Shown: positions 46,932 through 55,902, numbered from the stretch's first letter. The stretch is 64,000 bases of DNA from Flavobacterium alvei (GCF_002920895.1 NZ_PQVG01000007.1:89147-153146), one strand, 5' to 3'. The notes: generated by a model not told the origin, from the letters alone. Made by a program: numbers and translations.

Positions 46932-47598
46932 ATTTGATTGGGATATAATGTCTAAATATCTAGCCCCCTTCTTAGCCTTCTTGGGTGCATTTTTACCAAT
47001 TTATTTTGCAGGAAATAAAAAAATAAAAGAAATAAAAGCCGATTTAAAACACATTAATACTTTTAAACAAGTTGAATTAGATTATAAAAGAGCTGAATTC
47101 TTATATGCCCAAAAACATAAAGGATACGAAGATTTATTAAAAATAATAAGTAAATATTCTACTGAAACTCGTGATTTAATTTTTGAAGATTTCTTGTTAG
47201 TTGTTTTTGAATTTAATTTTAAGAAAAATGAACTTGATTCGGATAATGATGATGAACTTAAATTATTTTATGAAGAATATCGCGAAAAATTTAGCTCAAT
47301 TTCAAAAAAATACAATGATCTATATCAATTATTAAATATAGAAATTCAGCCTTCAATTTTAAATTCTTCTGATGAAGTATATGAACTAATTGAGAATGTA
47401 AAGAACAGTTACAATTTAATATTTAAAAAGTTTAACGATGATTATCTTCCCAAACTTACTACATTAACTATGGAAGAAATGGAAAAACATAATGATGAAA
47501 TAAAAGCTTTTTCTCTAAAATATCAATTATCATTTGATCAACTAAAAATCCAAATGAGAAAGGAAATAAAAGAAGAAGAATCTAAAATCCATAAATAA
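46906..47598 (+). CDS. Membrane-anchored coiled-coil protein overlapping the DUF433 gene
   Basis: This is up to 230 aa. Either the ATG at 46906 or the ATG at 46924 may be used; both overlap the end of the DUF433 gene, which ends at 46931, implying translational coupling. One N-terminal transmembrane helix (YLAPFLAFLGAFLPIYFAG) is followed by about 190 charged, helical residues with coiled-coil character (KEIKADLKHINTFKQVE, MEEMEKHNDEIKAF). No family was recognised. The arrangement, a putative DNA-binding antitoxin coupled to a membrane effector, could be a toxin-antitoxin-like or defence unit; this is inference. Confidence 0.75.
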   Translation: MLKINIMCEFDWDIMSKYLAPFLAFLGAFLPIYFAGNKKIKEIKADLKHINTFKQVELDYKRAEFLYAQKHKGYEDLLKIISKYSTETRDLIFEDFLLVVFEFNFKKNELDSDNDDELKLFYEEYREKFSSISKKYNDLYQLLNIEIQPSILNSSDEVYELIENVKNSYNLIFKKFNDDYLPKLTTLTMEEMEKHNDEIKAFSLKYQLSFDQLKIQMRKEIKEEESKIHK

Positions 47599-47607
47599 TT
47601 TTTTCCT

Positions 47608-47615
47608 TAACTTTG
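47608..47615 (+). promoter_or_regulatory. -7 box of the toxin-antitoxin pair
   Basis: TAACTTTG lies 21 bp upstream of the antitoxin ATG at 47637. Confidence 0.4.
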
Positions 47616-47636
47616 TTATTCTAAACCACATTAGTT

Positions 47637-47870
47637 ATGAGTACTTTAGAATTAAAACTAGCCATATATGACAAACTAAAATCTGTAGAAGATGATAGCT
47701 TGTTAGAAAAAATAATGAATTTACTCAAAACTATTGATGAAAATAAAATTTACCGCCTGAATGAATATGAATTAAATATGGTAAAAGAAGGGGAAGAAGA
47801 CATAAAAGCGGGGCGTTTATACACAAATGAAGAAGTAATGGCTGAAGAAAACAAATGGCTAAACGAGTAA
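47637..47870 (+). CDS. Type II antitoxin (RelB/addiction-module component type)
   Basis: This 77-aa acidic, helical protein (LELKLAIYDKLKSVEDDSLL) ends in YTNEEVMAEENKWLNE, which resembles the C-terminal toxin-binding part of short flavobacterial antitoxins. It overlaps the downstream toxin gene by 16 bp, the normal order for antitoxin then toxin. It should neutralise the toxin and repress the pair. The family assignment rests on size, layout and partner. Confidence 0.8.
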   Translation: MSTLELKLAIYDKLKSVEDDSLLEKIMNLLKTIDENKIYRLNEYELNMVKEGEEDIKAGRLYTNEEVMAEENKWLNE

Positions 47871-48145
47871 TCTGGACAGCCAAAGCGAAAGCTAGTAGAA
47901 AGTCAATTTTAACTTTTTTGGATAAACAATATGCCAAAAAACTTTCCGCCGAAATAAATAGTATTATTGATTGCTTTTCAAAATTTGAATTGATTGGAAA
48001 AGAATCAGATTATAAAACAATACGAGTGTTTGTCTTTAAAAACTATTCTGTTTATTACAAAGTCCAGCAGGATGAAATAGTTATTATTGGTATTTTGGAT
48101 AATCGCAGAAATCCAAATGAAACCAACAAAAACATAGACTTATAA
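47855..48145 (+). CDS. RelE/ParE-family toxin
   Basis: This 96-aa basic protein has the RelE/ParE fold: MAKRVIWTAKAKASRKSILT start, an FLDKQYAKKLSAEINSIID helix and the strands IRVFVFKNYSVYYKV and IVIIGILDNRRNP. ParE toxins attack gyrase and RelE toxins cut mRNA; the sequence does not decide which. It overlaps the antitoxin gene by 16 bp, and a bidirectional terminator follows. Confidence 0.88.
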   Translation: MAKRVIWTAKAKASRKSILTFLDKQYAKKLSAEINSIIDCFSKFELIGKESDYKTIRVFVFKNYSVYYKVQQDEIVIIGILDNRRNPNETNKNIDL

Positions 48146-48177
48146 AAAAGGAGCTTCAAAATTGAAGCTCCTTTTTT
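48144..48177. terminator. Bidirectional terminator between toxin and GDPD genes
   Basis: A perfect stem, GGAGCTTCAA / TTGAAGCTCC, is flanked by A and T runs between convergent genes. It shares its sequence with the two lysS-type terminators. Confidence 0.9.
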
Positions 48178-48182
48178 GTTTA

Positions 48183-49112
48183 TTACATTTTCTTAATTTT
48201 AATGTGTTTCGATTTCAATTTCTTATCATCGGCAAACTTCATTAATTGTATTCCCGCTTCGATGTGCCTGTCGGAGGAAAGAATATTGGCACCATTTTCT
48301 ATTAATTTATAGTACAAATCATTGCCTTTTGCGGCAGCGCTTTTATCAATATTGCCCATCGTTCCAAGAATGCAAGCAATTTTTCGGCTGTGCAAATACT
48401 GATACACTTCTGGTTTAGGTTCAGAAGTTCCCACAAAAGCAATCATTTTATCGGCTTTGATCCCAAGGTTTTCCATACGTTCTACATCTTCTTTTCCTCT
48501 GGCAGAAACCGAAATCATTAAATCTGGAGCTAATTTAGCCACTTCAGCAGCCTGATTGGCATTGTAAGTAATAATCACAGAATAAGCTTCCGCTTTGTTT
48601 CTTCGAACGGCGTCAACAATCATCTGCATTGGAACTCCTTTCTTGACATCGAGATTATAAATCACTTTATCTTTTCCCCATTTCAAAACTTCGTCCAAGG
48701 TTTCAATTTTATAGGGCGTTTGATTGCCTTCATTATCTTCCAAAAATAATTGTTGCAATTCTTGATAACTGTAATCGTCAATTTTACCGGTTCCAGTTGT
48801 GGTTCTGTCCAAAGTATTATCGTGCATCATCACCAAAACCGAATCTTTACTCAAAGCAATATCAGTTTCCACGATGGTAGGATTATATTTTATGGAATTG
48901 CCAAATGTTGCCGTACAATTTTCTGGAAAACCAGTTACAGATCCACCTCGATGAGCGCTCACTAATGGAATATATTTATCGGAATAACTCAAAAATCGAT
49001 GCAGCTGTTTAGTGGTTTTGAATTGCAACCGATATTCTTTTTGTTGGGCAAAGCTGTTTAAAAATACAAACAAAAATAAGCTAAGAAAGAACCTTTTTGA
49101 TTTGATGAACAT
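48183..49112 (-). CDS. Glycerophosphodiester phosphodiesterase, secreted
   Basis: This 309-aa enzyme hydrolyses glycerophosphodiesters to glycerol-3-phosphate. After a signal peptide (FFLSLFLFVFLNSFAQQ) it has the GDPD core: catalytic HRGGSVTGFPENCTATF, Ca-binding ETDIALSKDSVLVMMHDNTLDR (core ETDIALSKDSVLVMMHD) and TTTGTG. It is likely periplasmic. A TACTTTTG box lies at 49132-49139. Confidence 0.93.
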   Translation of the reverse strand: MFIKSKRFFLSLFLFVFLNSFAQQKEYRLQFKTTKQLHRFLSYSDKYIPLVSAHRGGSVTGFPENCTATFGNSIKYNPTIVETDIALSKDSVLVMMHDNTLDRTTTGTGKIDDYSYQELQQLFLEDNEGNQTPYKIETLDEVLKWGKDKVIYNLDVKKGVPMQMIVDAVRRNKAEAYSVIITYNANQAAEVAKLAPDLMISVSARGKEDVERMENLGIKADKMIAFVGTSEPKPEVYQYLHSRKIACILGTMGNIDKSAAAKGNDLYYKLIENGANILSSDRHIEAGIQLMKFADDKKLKSKHIKIKKM

Positions 49113-49131
49113 ATCTTTTTGTTTTAGTGTA

Positions 49132-49139
49132 CAAAAGTA
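49132..49139 (-). promoter_or_regulatory. -7 box of the GDPD gene
   Basis: TACTTTTG on the minus strand lies 20 bp before the GDPD start codon. Confidence 0.45.
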
Positions 49140-49207
49140 GCCAATCCAAAAGTCAAAAATTAAAATTAGACTTTAAATTAATCTTAAGAATTAACTATCC
49201 AAATCAA

Positions 49208-49690
49208 TTATTCCCAAAATGGATCCGTCAAGTTATCCACGAATTTTTCGTCGGAATGGTTGATTTCTATAGATTGCAATTGTTCTGCTGTGGCAAATTT
49301 TTGAATTTCGCCAAACAAAATACGTTCTTCAAAACGAATATGACTTTCTAATTCTTCTTCAATCAAACTAATGTTTTTTGAAATTTCAGTATTGGATTCA
49401 AAGAGTTGTTTTATCCTTTCGTGTTCCGAAACGGCTTTTCTAATTAATTCATTTTCGTTTCCCAGAATTGGAAAAACATATTTTTCTTCCACATCAAAAT
49501 GAGGAATTAAATAATTTTGGTAAAACCAGTCCGCATACTTTTTTATGCGTGATATTTCGACGTTTTTTTCAAATCCAGCTCTTATTTTCCAACAAAACAA
49601 CAAGCCGTGATGGTGCTCCCTGCTTAATGGCTTTAAAGATTCACTGCGCTTGATTGGCTTATCTGTTTCGTAATCGCTATTCTTTTTCAT
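49208..49690 (-). CDS. Hemerythrin-like domain protein
   Basis: This 160-aa protein carries a four-helix hemerythrin-type di-iron site: His residues in LSREHHHGLLF, HFDVEEKYVFPIL, SEHERIKQLF and SHIRFEERILF. Such proteins bind O2, NO or iron. It is the last gene of the ric block, 51 bp after ric, and probably shares its NO-linked role. Confidence 0.87.
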   Translation of the reverse strand: MKKNSDYETDKPIKRSESLKPLSREHHHGLLFCWKIRAGFEKNVEISRIKKYADWFYQNYLIPHFDVEEKYVFPILGNENELIRKAVSEHERIKQLFESNTEISKNISLIEEELESHIRFEERILFGEIQKFATAEQLQSIEINHSDEKFVDNLTDPFWE

Positions 49691-49740
49691 GATTTTTTCG
49701 ATAAAACATTTCTCAAAATTATGAGCAATTTATTTTAGAT

Positions 49741-50463
49741 TTAAGACAATTCCTTCTCCAACTCAATAGCTTTAGGGAATAGAATATTATTTTCTAAATG
49801 AATGTGCAAGTGCAAATCTTGTTCAAATTCTTTTAGCAAACCAAGAGTTACTCCATAAGTATTGCAAGCATCTTGTGGCGGTGTGTAATTATTGCTCAAC
49901 TCTTCAATTTTTCTAAATCGATCTCCTTCGTTGGTGTGTTCTTGCATCATTGCTTCGATTGGATTTTGTACTGTTCCAAAAGGAGGCGCAATTACTTTTG
50001 AACCTTCTTGTTTTGCTTTGGCCAATTTTCTAACAAATGGAAATAAAATTAATTCTTCTTTTTTCATATGCATTGCCAATTCGCCTGCCGTTTTGTTGAA
50101 ATGTTCATTGATTTCAAATAATTCGGGATGACGATCTCCGTGTACTCTGCAAATTTTATCCAAATAAGGTAAAATCTCCGCCGTTTTTTCTACTACATAA
50201 CGATGGTGTTTTTTCTCAATATAATCTGCCAATAAATCCAAAGGCCAAGATTTATAGTCTGTAGAATTATCTCCTTGTGCTTGAATTATAGTGTCCAAAT
50301 CATTTACTACTGATTTGGAATCAATGTTTTTCTTTTGACAAGCTTCGTCAATGGTTCTGTTGCCTTGACAACAAAAATCTATTCCATATTTTTTAAAAAC
50401 TGAAGCTGTACGGTAGTCTTTTGCTACCAATTCTCCGATAATTTGATTTTCTTGAATGTTCAT
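49741..50463 (-). CDS. ric: Iron-sulfur cluster repair di-iron protein (RIC/ScdA/YtfE)
   Basis: This 240-aa protein repairs Fe-S centres damaged by NO or peroxide. The N-terminal DUF542 domain carries GIDFCCQGNRTIDEAC (C31, C32, C42). The hemerythrin-like domain has H-x-E/H-x-E patterns (HHRYVVEKT, HFNKTAGELAMHMKKEE, EHTNEGDRF, HIHLENNILFP). The gene is preceded by an operator matching the one upstream of the Rrf2 gene, implying shared control. Confidence 0.94.
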   Translation of the reverse strand: MNIQENQIIGELVAKDYRTASVFKKYGIDFCCQGNRTIDEACQKKNIDSKSVVNDLDTIIQAQGDNSTDYKSWPLDLLADYIEKKHHRYVVEKTAEILPYLDKICRVHGDRHPELFEINEHFNKTAGELAMHMKKEELILFPFVRKLAKAKQEGSKVIAPPFGTVQNPIEAMMQEHTNEGDRFRKIEELSNNYTPPQDACNTYGVTLGLLKEFEQDLHLHIHLENNILFPKAIELEKELS

Positions 50464-50486
50464 TGTATTATTATTTAAGTTTGTTA

Positions 50487-50508
50487 TTATTGGACTAATT
50501 TGTCCACT
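50487..50508 (-). promoter_or_regulatory. Rrf2-type operator upstream of ric
   Basis: On the minus strand, TAGTGGAC-AAATTA-GTCCAATA is an imperfect inverted repeat closely matching the operator at 51001-51022. It lies 24-45 bp before the ric start codon. No TAnnTTTG box was seen nearby. Confidence 0.65.
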
Positions 50509-50525
50509 ATTAAATTAATTTTTTT

Positions 50526-50960
50526 TTATCGTTTCAAAAAGGTTAACCCCTCTTTAAAGTCCATTGTTAAGGATTTGACTAATGTTGTTTCAAGCATTTC
50601 TCTTAGCTCCTCTCTCACAACTTTAAATTGATTGTGTACGGGACAAGGCATTTTCTCGTTACAGTTTTTTAATCCTAAACCGCAACCTTTATAAATAGCA
50701 TCACCGTCAATAGCGGTTACGACAGTACTTAGTTTTACCTCCTCCAATTCCTGTTGGCTCATAGAAAAACCACCTGTTGGCCCTTTATCTGAATTGATGA
50801 TAAAGTTTCTAGAAAGTTGTTGCAATATTTTTGAAGTATAAGCCTCAGGTGAATCAATGGCTTTAGCAATATCCTTCAAACTCACCTTTTTATCCAAAAG
50901 AGACTGCTCAGCAATAAATATTGAAGCTCTTATACCGTATTCACACGCTTTTGAAAACAT
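50526..50960 (-). CDS. Rrf2-family iron-sulfur transcriptional regulator
   Basis: This 144-aa regulator has an N-terminal winged helix (YGIRASIFIAEQS, TSKILQQLSRNFIINSDKGP) and three cysteines, C93, C100 and C106 (GCGLGLKNC and MPCPVH), that should hold an Fe-S cluster, as in NsrR and RsrR. Such regulators sense NO or redox state and release DNA. Its own promoter overlaps an operator (51001-51022) and a second copy lies before ric, so autorepression and control of ric are likely. It lies between the nitrate reductase block and ric. Confidence 0.9.
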   Translation of the reverse strand: MFSKACEYGIRASIFIAEQSLLDKKVSLKDIAKAIDSPEAYTSKILQQLSRNFIINSDKGPTGGFSMSQQELEEVKLSTVVTAIDGDAIYKGCGLGLKNCNEKMPCPVHNQFKVVREELREMLETTLVKSLTMDFKEGLTFLKR

Positions 50961-50978
50961 TTTTCTTTTATTTGATTA

Positions 50979-51022
50979 CAAAGATAGTAATTAATTTTAA
51001 TAGTGGACAAAAATATCCACTA
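50979..51022 (-). promoter_or_regulatory. Promoter and overlapping operator of the Rrf2 gene
   Basis: TATCTTTG (50979-50986) and TTG (51008-51010) are 21 bp apart. TAGTGGA-N8-TCCACTA (51001-51022) covers the TTG, a classic layout for a repressor. Confidence 0.7.
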
Positions 51023-51042
51023 ATATTTAAAATAAGGTGAAA

Positions 51043-51288
51043 TTATTTTTTATTATTACCCGAAGGCAAATAATATAACCATCCGAAGCCTATTAAAAAC
51101 AAAATTAAAGAAGCAATAAAGGCTGGTATCAATATTTCGCGGTTGTTTTCTAAAGCGTTGTTCAACGAGGCATACAACAACCAAATCTGGATGGTAACAT
51201 TCAAAATCAAAATGACTATCAAAGTCGAAAGAATATTGTTCAGCTTATTGGGATTCGCTTGATTTTGACTAGTTCTAAAGGTACTCAT
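51043..51288 (-). CDS. Small two-helix membrane protein of the nitrate cluster
   Basis: This 81-aa protein has two transmembrane helices (LNNILSTLIVILILNVTIQIWLL, core STLIVILILNVTIQIW; and ILIPAFIASLILFLIGFGWLYY, core PAFIASLILFLIGFGW). No family is confidently recognised. It lies 18 bp after the Rieske gene, so it is probably part of the complex or its assembly. Confidence 0.7.
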   Translation of the reverse strand: MSTFRTSQNQANPNKLNNILSTLIVILILNVTIQIWLLYASLNNALENNREILIPAFIASLILFLIGFGWLYYLPSGNNKK

Positions 51289-51306
51289 AGCTTTTTGTTT
51301 TAGTTT

Positions 51307-51822
51307 TTAAACAGCCTGTTCTTCTTTGTGAGAAGCTTTGACGTAAATATCATTTTCTTTGAAAAAAACTTCCAAACTCGGTAAAGCTCTGGGTGGTGGT
51401 CCAGCCAAAACATCTCCTGTTTTAGCATCGAATGAGCCTTCGTGACACGGACAATGAATGATTCCGGTGCCTGGTTTATAAAACACAGAACACGACAAAT
51501 GAGTGCACTTTTGCTCATAAGCCTTGAATTCCCCACTTTCGAGGTGAATTAAAATATAAGGAATCGTACTTCCTTCAATTACAAAAGCACGGGTTCCTCC
51601 TACTGGAACCTCATCTTTTTTGCACACAAAATGCTCTCCTTCTACTTCTTCTTTGGGAATCAAATAGGCTTTCGCGGCTACTAATCCGCTACCTACCATC
51701 AATCCACCCGAAACCAAGGTGAGGAATTTGGCAAAATCACGACGGCTTACATTGGTCGCTTGCTGCTTGAGAATTGGAAAGTCTTTCTTCCAGTTTTTAT
51801 TTAAATTATCTTCTTTTGACAT
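51307..51822 (-). CDS. Rieske 2Fe-2S protein with twin-arginine anchor
   Basis: This 171-aa protein starts with a Tat-type region (SRRDFAKFLTLVSGGLMVGSG) that probably leaves it as an anchored protein on the periplasmic face. The Rieske centre is complete: C106-T-H108 and C124-P-C-H127. It could pass electrons between quinol and a soluble partner. It lies 55 bp after the four-cluster protein gene. In nitrate reductase systems a Rieske subunit is unusual. Confidence 0.92.
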   Translation of the reverse strand: MSKEDNLNKNWKKDFPILKQQATNVSRRDFAKFLTLVSGGLMVGSGLVAAKAYLIPKEEVEGEHFVCKKDEVPVGGTRAFVIEGSTIPYILIHLESGEFKAYEQKCTHLSCSVFYKPGTGIIHCPCHEGSFDAKTGDVLAGPPPRALPSLEVFFKENDIYVKASHKEEQAV

Positions 51823-51877
51823 TTCTTTATGTTGTAAAAAGTTTTTGGTTTATAGTTTATGGTACAAGTTGCTGATT

Positions 51878-52447
51878 CTAATATATAATCAGTTCCGTAC
51901 TTCCTTTTGGCATCATAATATTGACTTTGGTGTTGACTACTTCTTGCCCAAATATAAAGGTGTTGATTGGCGTACTGTTCGGACGCATTTCTTGGATTTC
52001 GGCTCTTGTTCCAAAAAACAAAGCACCGCTTGGGCAAACCGTGGCACACATTGGTTTTTTTCCAACACTTGTTCGGTCAAAACACATTGTACACTTCATC
52101 ATCAAATCGTATGACTCTTCTTTTTTAGGCACGCCAAACGGACAAGCCATTACACAATTCGAACAACCAATACATCTTTCGGTATTGGCGGTATGCACGA
52201 TTCCGTTTTCGTCTTTCGATATCGCATCTGCGGGACATACATTCGCACATACAGGGTCGTCACAGTGCATACAAACTTGAACGGTGGTCTGCACAGTCGA
52301 AGCTCTATCCACATAATTCACGTGAATTAAGGATTCCTGACCGTTCGTCTCACATTCGGCGCAAGCCATTTCGCAGGCTTTACAGCCAATGCAACGTTGC
52401 ATATCTACAAAAAATTCCTCGTTTTTATTGAAACTGGTGTAATTCAT
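51878..52447 (-). CDS. Four-cluster 4Fe-4S ferredoxin-type electron-transfer subunit
   Basis: This 189-aa protein of the NarH/DmsB/PhsB class has four Cys clusters: CIGCKACEMACAEC, CMHCDDPVCANVCP, CIGCSNCVMACPFG and CTMCFDRTSVGKKPMCATVC. It has no signal peptide and should sit at the cytoplasmic side between the membrane cytochrome and the molybdopterin subunit. It lies 16 bp after the catalytic subunit gene. Confidence 0.94.
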   Translation of the reverse strand: MNYTSFNKNEEFFVDMQRCIGCKACEMACAECETNGQESLIHVNYVDRASTVQTTVQVCMHCDDPVCANVCPADAISKDENGIVHTANTERCIGCSNCVMACPFGVPKKEESYDLMMKCTMCFDRTSVGKKPMCATVCPSGALFFGTRAEIQEMRPNSTPINTFIFGQEVVNTKVNIMMPKGSTELIIY

Positions 52448-52463
52448 ATTTACTTTTTATAGA

Positions 52464-54680
52464 TTAAACACTTGCATACGCAGTTGATTCTTTGGAAGGT
52501 GGCGCAATTTCATTGAGCGGTTCCAAATGACAGGCACAAACTTTGAACTCCGGAATTTTTGAAATTGGGTCTAATGTTCCCGGCGTTAACTGATTGGCCG
52601 ATTTTTTACCAGACCAGTGGTACGGTATAAAAACAGTATCCTCCCGAATGGTTTCCACAATATTCGCCGGAAAAATTCCTTCTCCACGTCGTGTCGAAAC
52701 TTTTATTAATTCTCTTTGTTTGATTCCAAATTGTTGTGCCAATTTAGGATGAATTTCCAATAATGGCTCTGGATATTGATCGACTAATTTTCCAATTCTT
52801 CGGGTTTGTGTTCCGCTCAAATATTGAGACACCACACGACCTGTTGTCAAAATAACAGGATAATCCACATCGGTTACTTCGCCTGGAAGCTTGTACGGTG
52901 CGGGATTAAAATGTGCTTTACCATCAGGTGTTTTAAATTTTTTATCTTCCCATAATCTTGGTGTTCCGGGATGGTCTTCGGTTGGACAAGGCCAAAAGAT
53001 TCCCATATTATCCTCAATTCGTTTATACGTAATTCCGTTGTAATCTGCCGTTCCTCCTTTGGAAGCGACACGTAATTCATTGAAAATGGCTTCGCTATCC
53101 TCATACGTGAATTTGTCTTCAACACCCAAACGTTTTGCTATTTCCAAGATAATAGAAGTGTCCGTTCTGGCATCGCCCGGAGGTGTTACCGCTTGTCGAA
53201 TGCGAATTACTCTTCCTTCTGCAGACGTGGTGGTTCCTTCCTCCTCTTCCTGCAAAGAACCTGGCAACACAATATCGGCGTGGCGTGCGGTTTCATTCAA
53301 GAAAAAGTCAATACAAACATAATATTCCAGTTTTTCCAAGGCTTCGCGAACATAATTGCTGTTCGGTAAAGACACCAATGGATTGAAACAAATCGAAATC
53401 AGTCCTTTAATTTCCCCACGATGAATGGCTTCGATAATTTCGTAGGCCGAAAGTCCTTTTCCGGGCATATCTTTCTCGTTGATTCCCCAAACTTCCGAAA
53501 TATACTTGCGGTGTTCTGGATTCTCGATATCCCTGTTTCCCGGCAATTGATCGCATTTGTGACCGTGTTCTCTACCGCCTTGACCGTTTCCTTGACCGGT
53601 AATCGTTCCGTAACCGCAATATGGTCTTCCTATTCTTCCTGTAGCCAGAACCAAGTTGATGCAACCCACAACATTATCCACCCCTTTTGAATGGTGTTCG
53701 ATTCCACGAGCGTGAAGCAAGAAACTCGTTTTGGCTTTGCCCCATAATTCGGCGGCTTCGCGTATTTTATTTTTGTTAATTCCAGTTACTTCCTCTGCCC
53801 ATTCTAAGGTGTAATCCTTTACGGCATCAATAGTTTCCTGAAAACCTGAAGTATAATTATCAATAAAATCGTGATCCAACATATCATTGTCCACCAAATA
53901 TTTCAGCATCGCACCATACAAAGCCGAGTCGGTTCCCGGACGAACATCCAAATGTATGTCGGCAGTTCTCGCCAACGGAATCATCCTTGGATCAATCACT
54001 ATAATTTTGGCACCGCGGTCACGGGCTTTCCAAATCCAGTGTGTCAATGTTGGGAATGTTTCACTAATATTGGCACCAGCCACAATAATCACTTCGGCAT
54101 ATTCCAAATCCGAATAATTATTTGAAGCTCTGTCTAGTCCAAACGCTTTTTTGTTTCCTGCACCTGCACTCACCATACACAAACGTCCGTTGTAATCCAA
54201 ATTTTTGGTTTTCAAGGCCACACGGGCAAATTTTCCAACCAAATAACTTTTCTCATTCGTCAATGAAACTCCCGACAACATCGAGAATGCATCATTCCCG
54301 TATTTTTCTTGAATGCGTTTAATTTCCGAAACCGTTTTGGACATTGCTTCATCCCAAGAAGTAGGTACAAATCCTTGACCTTCCACTCTTTTCAACGGAG
54401 ACAAAAGTCGGTCGGGATGGTTGTTTTGCAAATAACGTTGAACTCCTTTTGGACACAATCTCCCTTCATTAAACGGAAATTCCATCCAAGGTTCAAAACC
54501 CACTACTTTATTGTCTTTGACCGACAATTGAATGCCACATTGCATTCCGCAAAAACAACAATGTGTTTTTACCAACGCATCAGGTTCATCTCTTCCCGGA
54601 TAGCCATCTTTCGGACTATAATTTTTGTGAGGTCCGAACTTCGTCACAATATTCTCCTCTGCTACTGGTAATTTTGCCAT
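52464..54680 (-). CDS. Molybdopterin oxidoreductase, nitrate reductase type
   Basis: This 738-aa catalytic subunit has an N-terminal 4Fe-4S motif (C41, C44, C48, C76) and the expected Mo-ligand Cys 168 (NGRLCMVSA). Next come the MGD-binding [23 protein letters not shown] region (core [12 protein letters not shown]) and a C-terminal molydopterin-dinucleotide-binding domain ([19 protein letters not shown]). It lacks a Tat signal, so it should be cytoplasmic, as in Nas/NarB-type nitrate reductases. The clustering with NarK-type transporters, a ferredoxin, a Rieske and a cytochrome b suggests a respiratory nitrate reductase of unusual make-up. The substrate is inferred from context. Confidence 0.88.
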   Translation of the reverse strand: MAKLPVAEENIVTKFGPHKNYSPKDGYPGRDEPDALVKTHCCFCGMQCGIQLSVKDNKVVGFEPWMEFPFNEGRLCPKGVQRYLQNNHPDRLLSPLKRVEGQGFVPTSWDEAMSKTVSEIKRIQEKYGNDAFSMLSGVSLTNEKSYLVGKFARVALKTKNLDYNGRLCMVSAGAGNKKAFGLDRASNNYSDLEYAEVIIVAGANISETFPTLTHWIWKARDRGAKIIVIDPRMIPLARTADIHLDVRPGTDSALYGAMLKYLVDNDMLDHDFIDNYTSGFQETIDAVKDYTLEWAEEVTGINKNKIREAAELWGKAKTSFLLHARGIEHHSKGVDNVVGCINLVLATGRIGRPYCGYGTITGQGNGQGGREHGHKCDQLPGNRDIENPEHRKYISEVWGINEKDMPGKGLSAYEIIEAIHRGEIKGLISICFNPLVSLPNSNYVREALEKLEYYVCIDFFLNETARHADIVLPGSLQEEEEGTTTSAEGRVIRIRQAVTPPGDARTDTSIILEIAKRLGVEDKFTYEDSEAIFNELRVASKGGTADYNGITYKRIEDNMGIFWPCPTEDHPGTPRLWEDKKFKTPDGKAHFNPAPYKLPGEVTDVDYPVILTTGRVVSQYLSGTQTRRIGKLVDQYPEPLLEIHPKLAQQFGIKQRELIKVSTRRGEGIFPANIVETIREDTVFIPYHWSGKKSANQLTPGTLDPISKIPEFKVCACHLEPLNEIAPPSKESTAYASV

Positions 54681-54757
54681 TTTATATTTTTTACAATTGT
54701 CTGTCTTGTATTTTTTCTTACTTCTAAAATCTAACCTCTAATTTCTTACTTACGAAA

Positions 54758-55807
54758 TTATCCAAACAAATTCCCGCCTTCCAATCTCGCTTTCAAATGC
54801 GCTTGTGCCAATCGAGATCTTTTTCCTTCAGGACTTAAATCCAAATGTGACGTTCCGTCTTCGTGCGAAAAATCGAAACCCAATTGTTCTGTTACGGTTT
54901 TCAAATCCTGAATATGCAATTTTGTGGCAAACTCTTCTCCCGTATGCGGGCAAACCGCCATTCCCATTTTCATTCCTTCTTTCTTGTAAATATGCGCCCC
55001 GATTTGGGCAGGTCGTTGAATGATATGAAAGAACTTTCCGAACGGAATCCAAATCAAAAACATAATCACTGTAACGGCGTGTAAAACCGCCAAGAAATCA
55101 AACGCAAATCCTTTCATAAATTGGTACGAATAGGTCAACCCCAATCCAGTTACTGAAATGGCAATCAACAAAATAAGCGGTAATAAATCTCCTTCAAAAG
55201 ATTGTGTGGCAATTAATCCAGGATTAGTCAAACGTCTTCTTAAATAATACAAGGAACCAAAAATAACCAAGTAAGAAGACCAATTCAAAGCGTGAAAAGT
55301 CAGAAAAGCAATTATTGAACCCAGTTCAAAATCCATTACTTTAAACCCAAAAAAGTAAGCTTCATAAGTAGAAATGGTGTTGGGAGCCATCGCAAAATGA
55401 ATCCAACCAAAAGTCAACGGAATCGTAATCAAAAATGCTGAAGTACAACCCACCGCAATCATAAAATGTGCTACCCAACGGTATTTTCCTCTTGGATAAA
55501 TAAATTTTTGAAACGCAATATTTTCCACAGATTCTTTGGTAGCAAACCAAAAATGCGAAAACACTTTTCCCGTTACCAAATACGTTATTCCTCTCTTGAA
55601 ATAAATCCAAGTGGGCGGTCTTTGCAACCACACCGAATACCGATATACAATTCCGAAAAAGGCAAATACTGTCCCGAATAAATAAGTTACTAATGCCGCA
55701 TCAAAATTTTGTAATTTTCTAGAACCAAAAAACACAAGGGCAATCATAAAAATCGAAAGTCCTGTTGCGATTAGTAGCGCTTTGGTGTTATACGTTTTGT
55801 TTTTCAT
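54758..55807 (-). CDS. Membrane cytochrome b-type subunit of the nitrate reductase cluster
   Basis: This 349-aa protein has about six to seven transmembrane helices and several membrane His residues (KGFAFDFLAVLHAVTVIMFL, core FLAVLHAVTVIMF) expected to ligate heme b, in the style of NarI/DsrM quinol oxidases. The C-terminal soluble part (MAVCPHTGEEFATKLHI) is cytoplasmic or periplasmic, not decided. It probably feeds electrons from quinol to the Fe-S subunits. The gene is 77 bp before the catalytic gene; a RAYT element precedes it. Confidence 0.8.
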   Translation of the reverse strand: MKNKTYNTKALLIATGLSIFMIALVFFGSRKLQNFDAALVTYLFGTVFAFFGIVYRYSVWLQRPPTWIYFKRGITYLVTGKVFSHFWFATKESVENIAFQKFIYPRGKYRWVAHFMIAVGCTSAFLITIPLTFGWIHFAMAPNTISTYEAYFFGFKVMDFELGSIIAFLTFHALNWSSYLVIFGSLYYLRRRLTNPGLIATQSFEGDLLPLILLIAISVTGLGLTYSYQFMKGFAFDFLAVLHAVTVIMFLIWIPFGKFFHIIQRPAQIGAHIYKKEGMKMGMAVCPHTGEEFATKLHIQDLKTVTEQLGFDFSHEDGTSHLDLSPEGKRSRLAQAHLKARLEGGNLFG

Positions 55808-55902
55808 AATTTAATATTATTTTTTTACGAAATTCGGCTTCTTCATTTTTGCACTAAATCTTGAAATCATTGAAATTTAGGTTATATCATTTTATATTCT
55901 CT

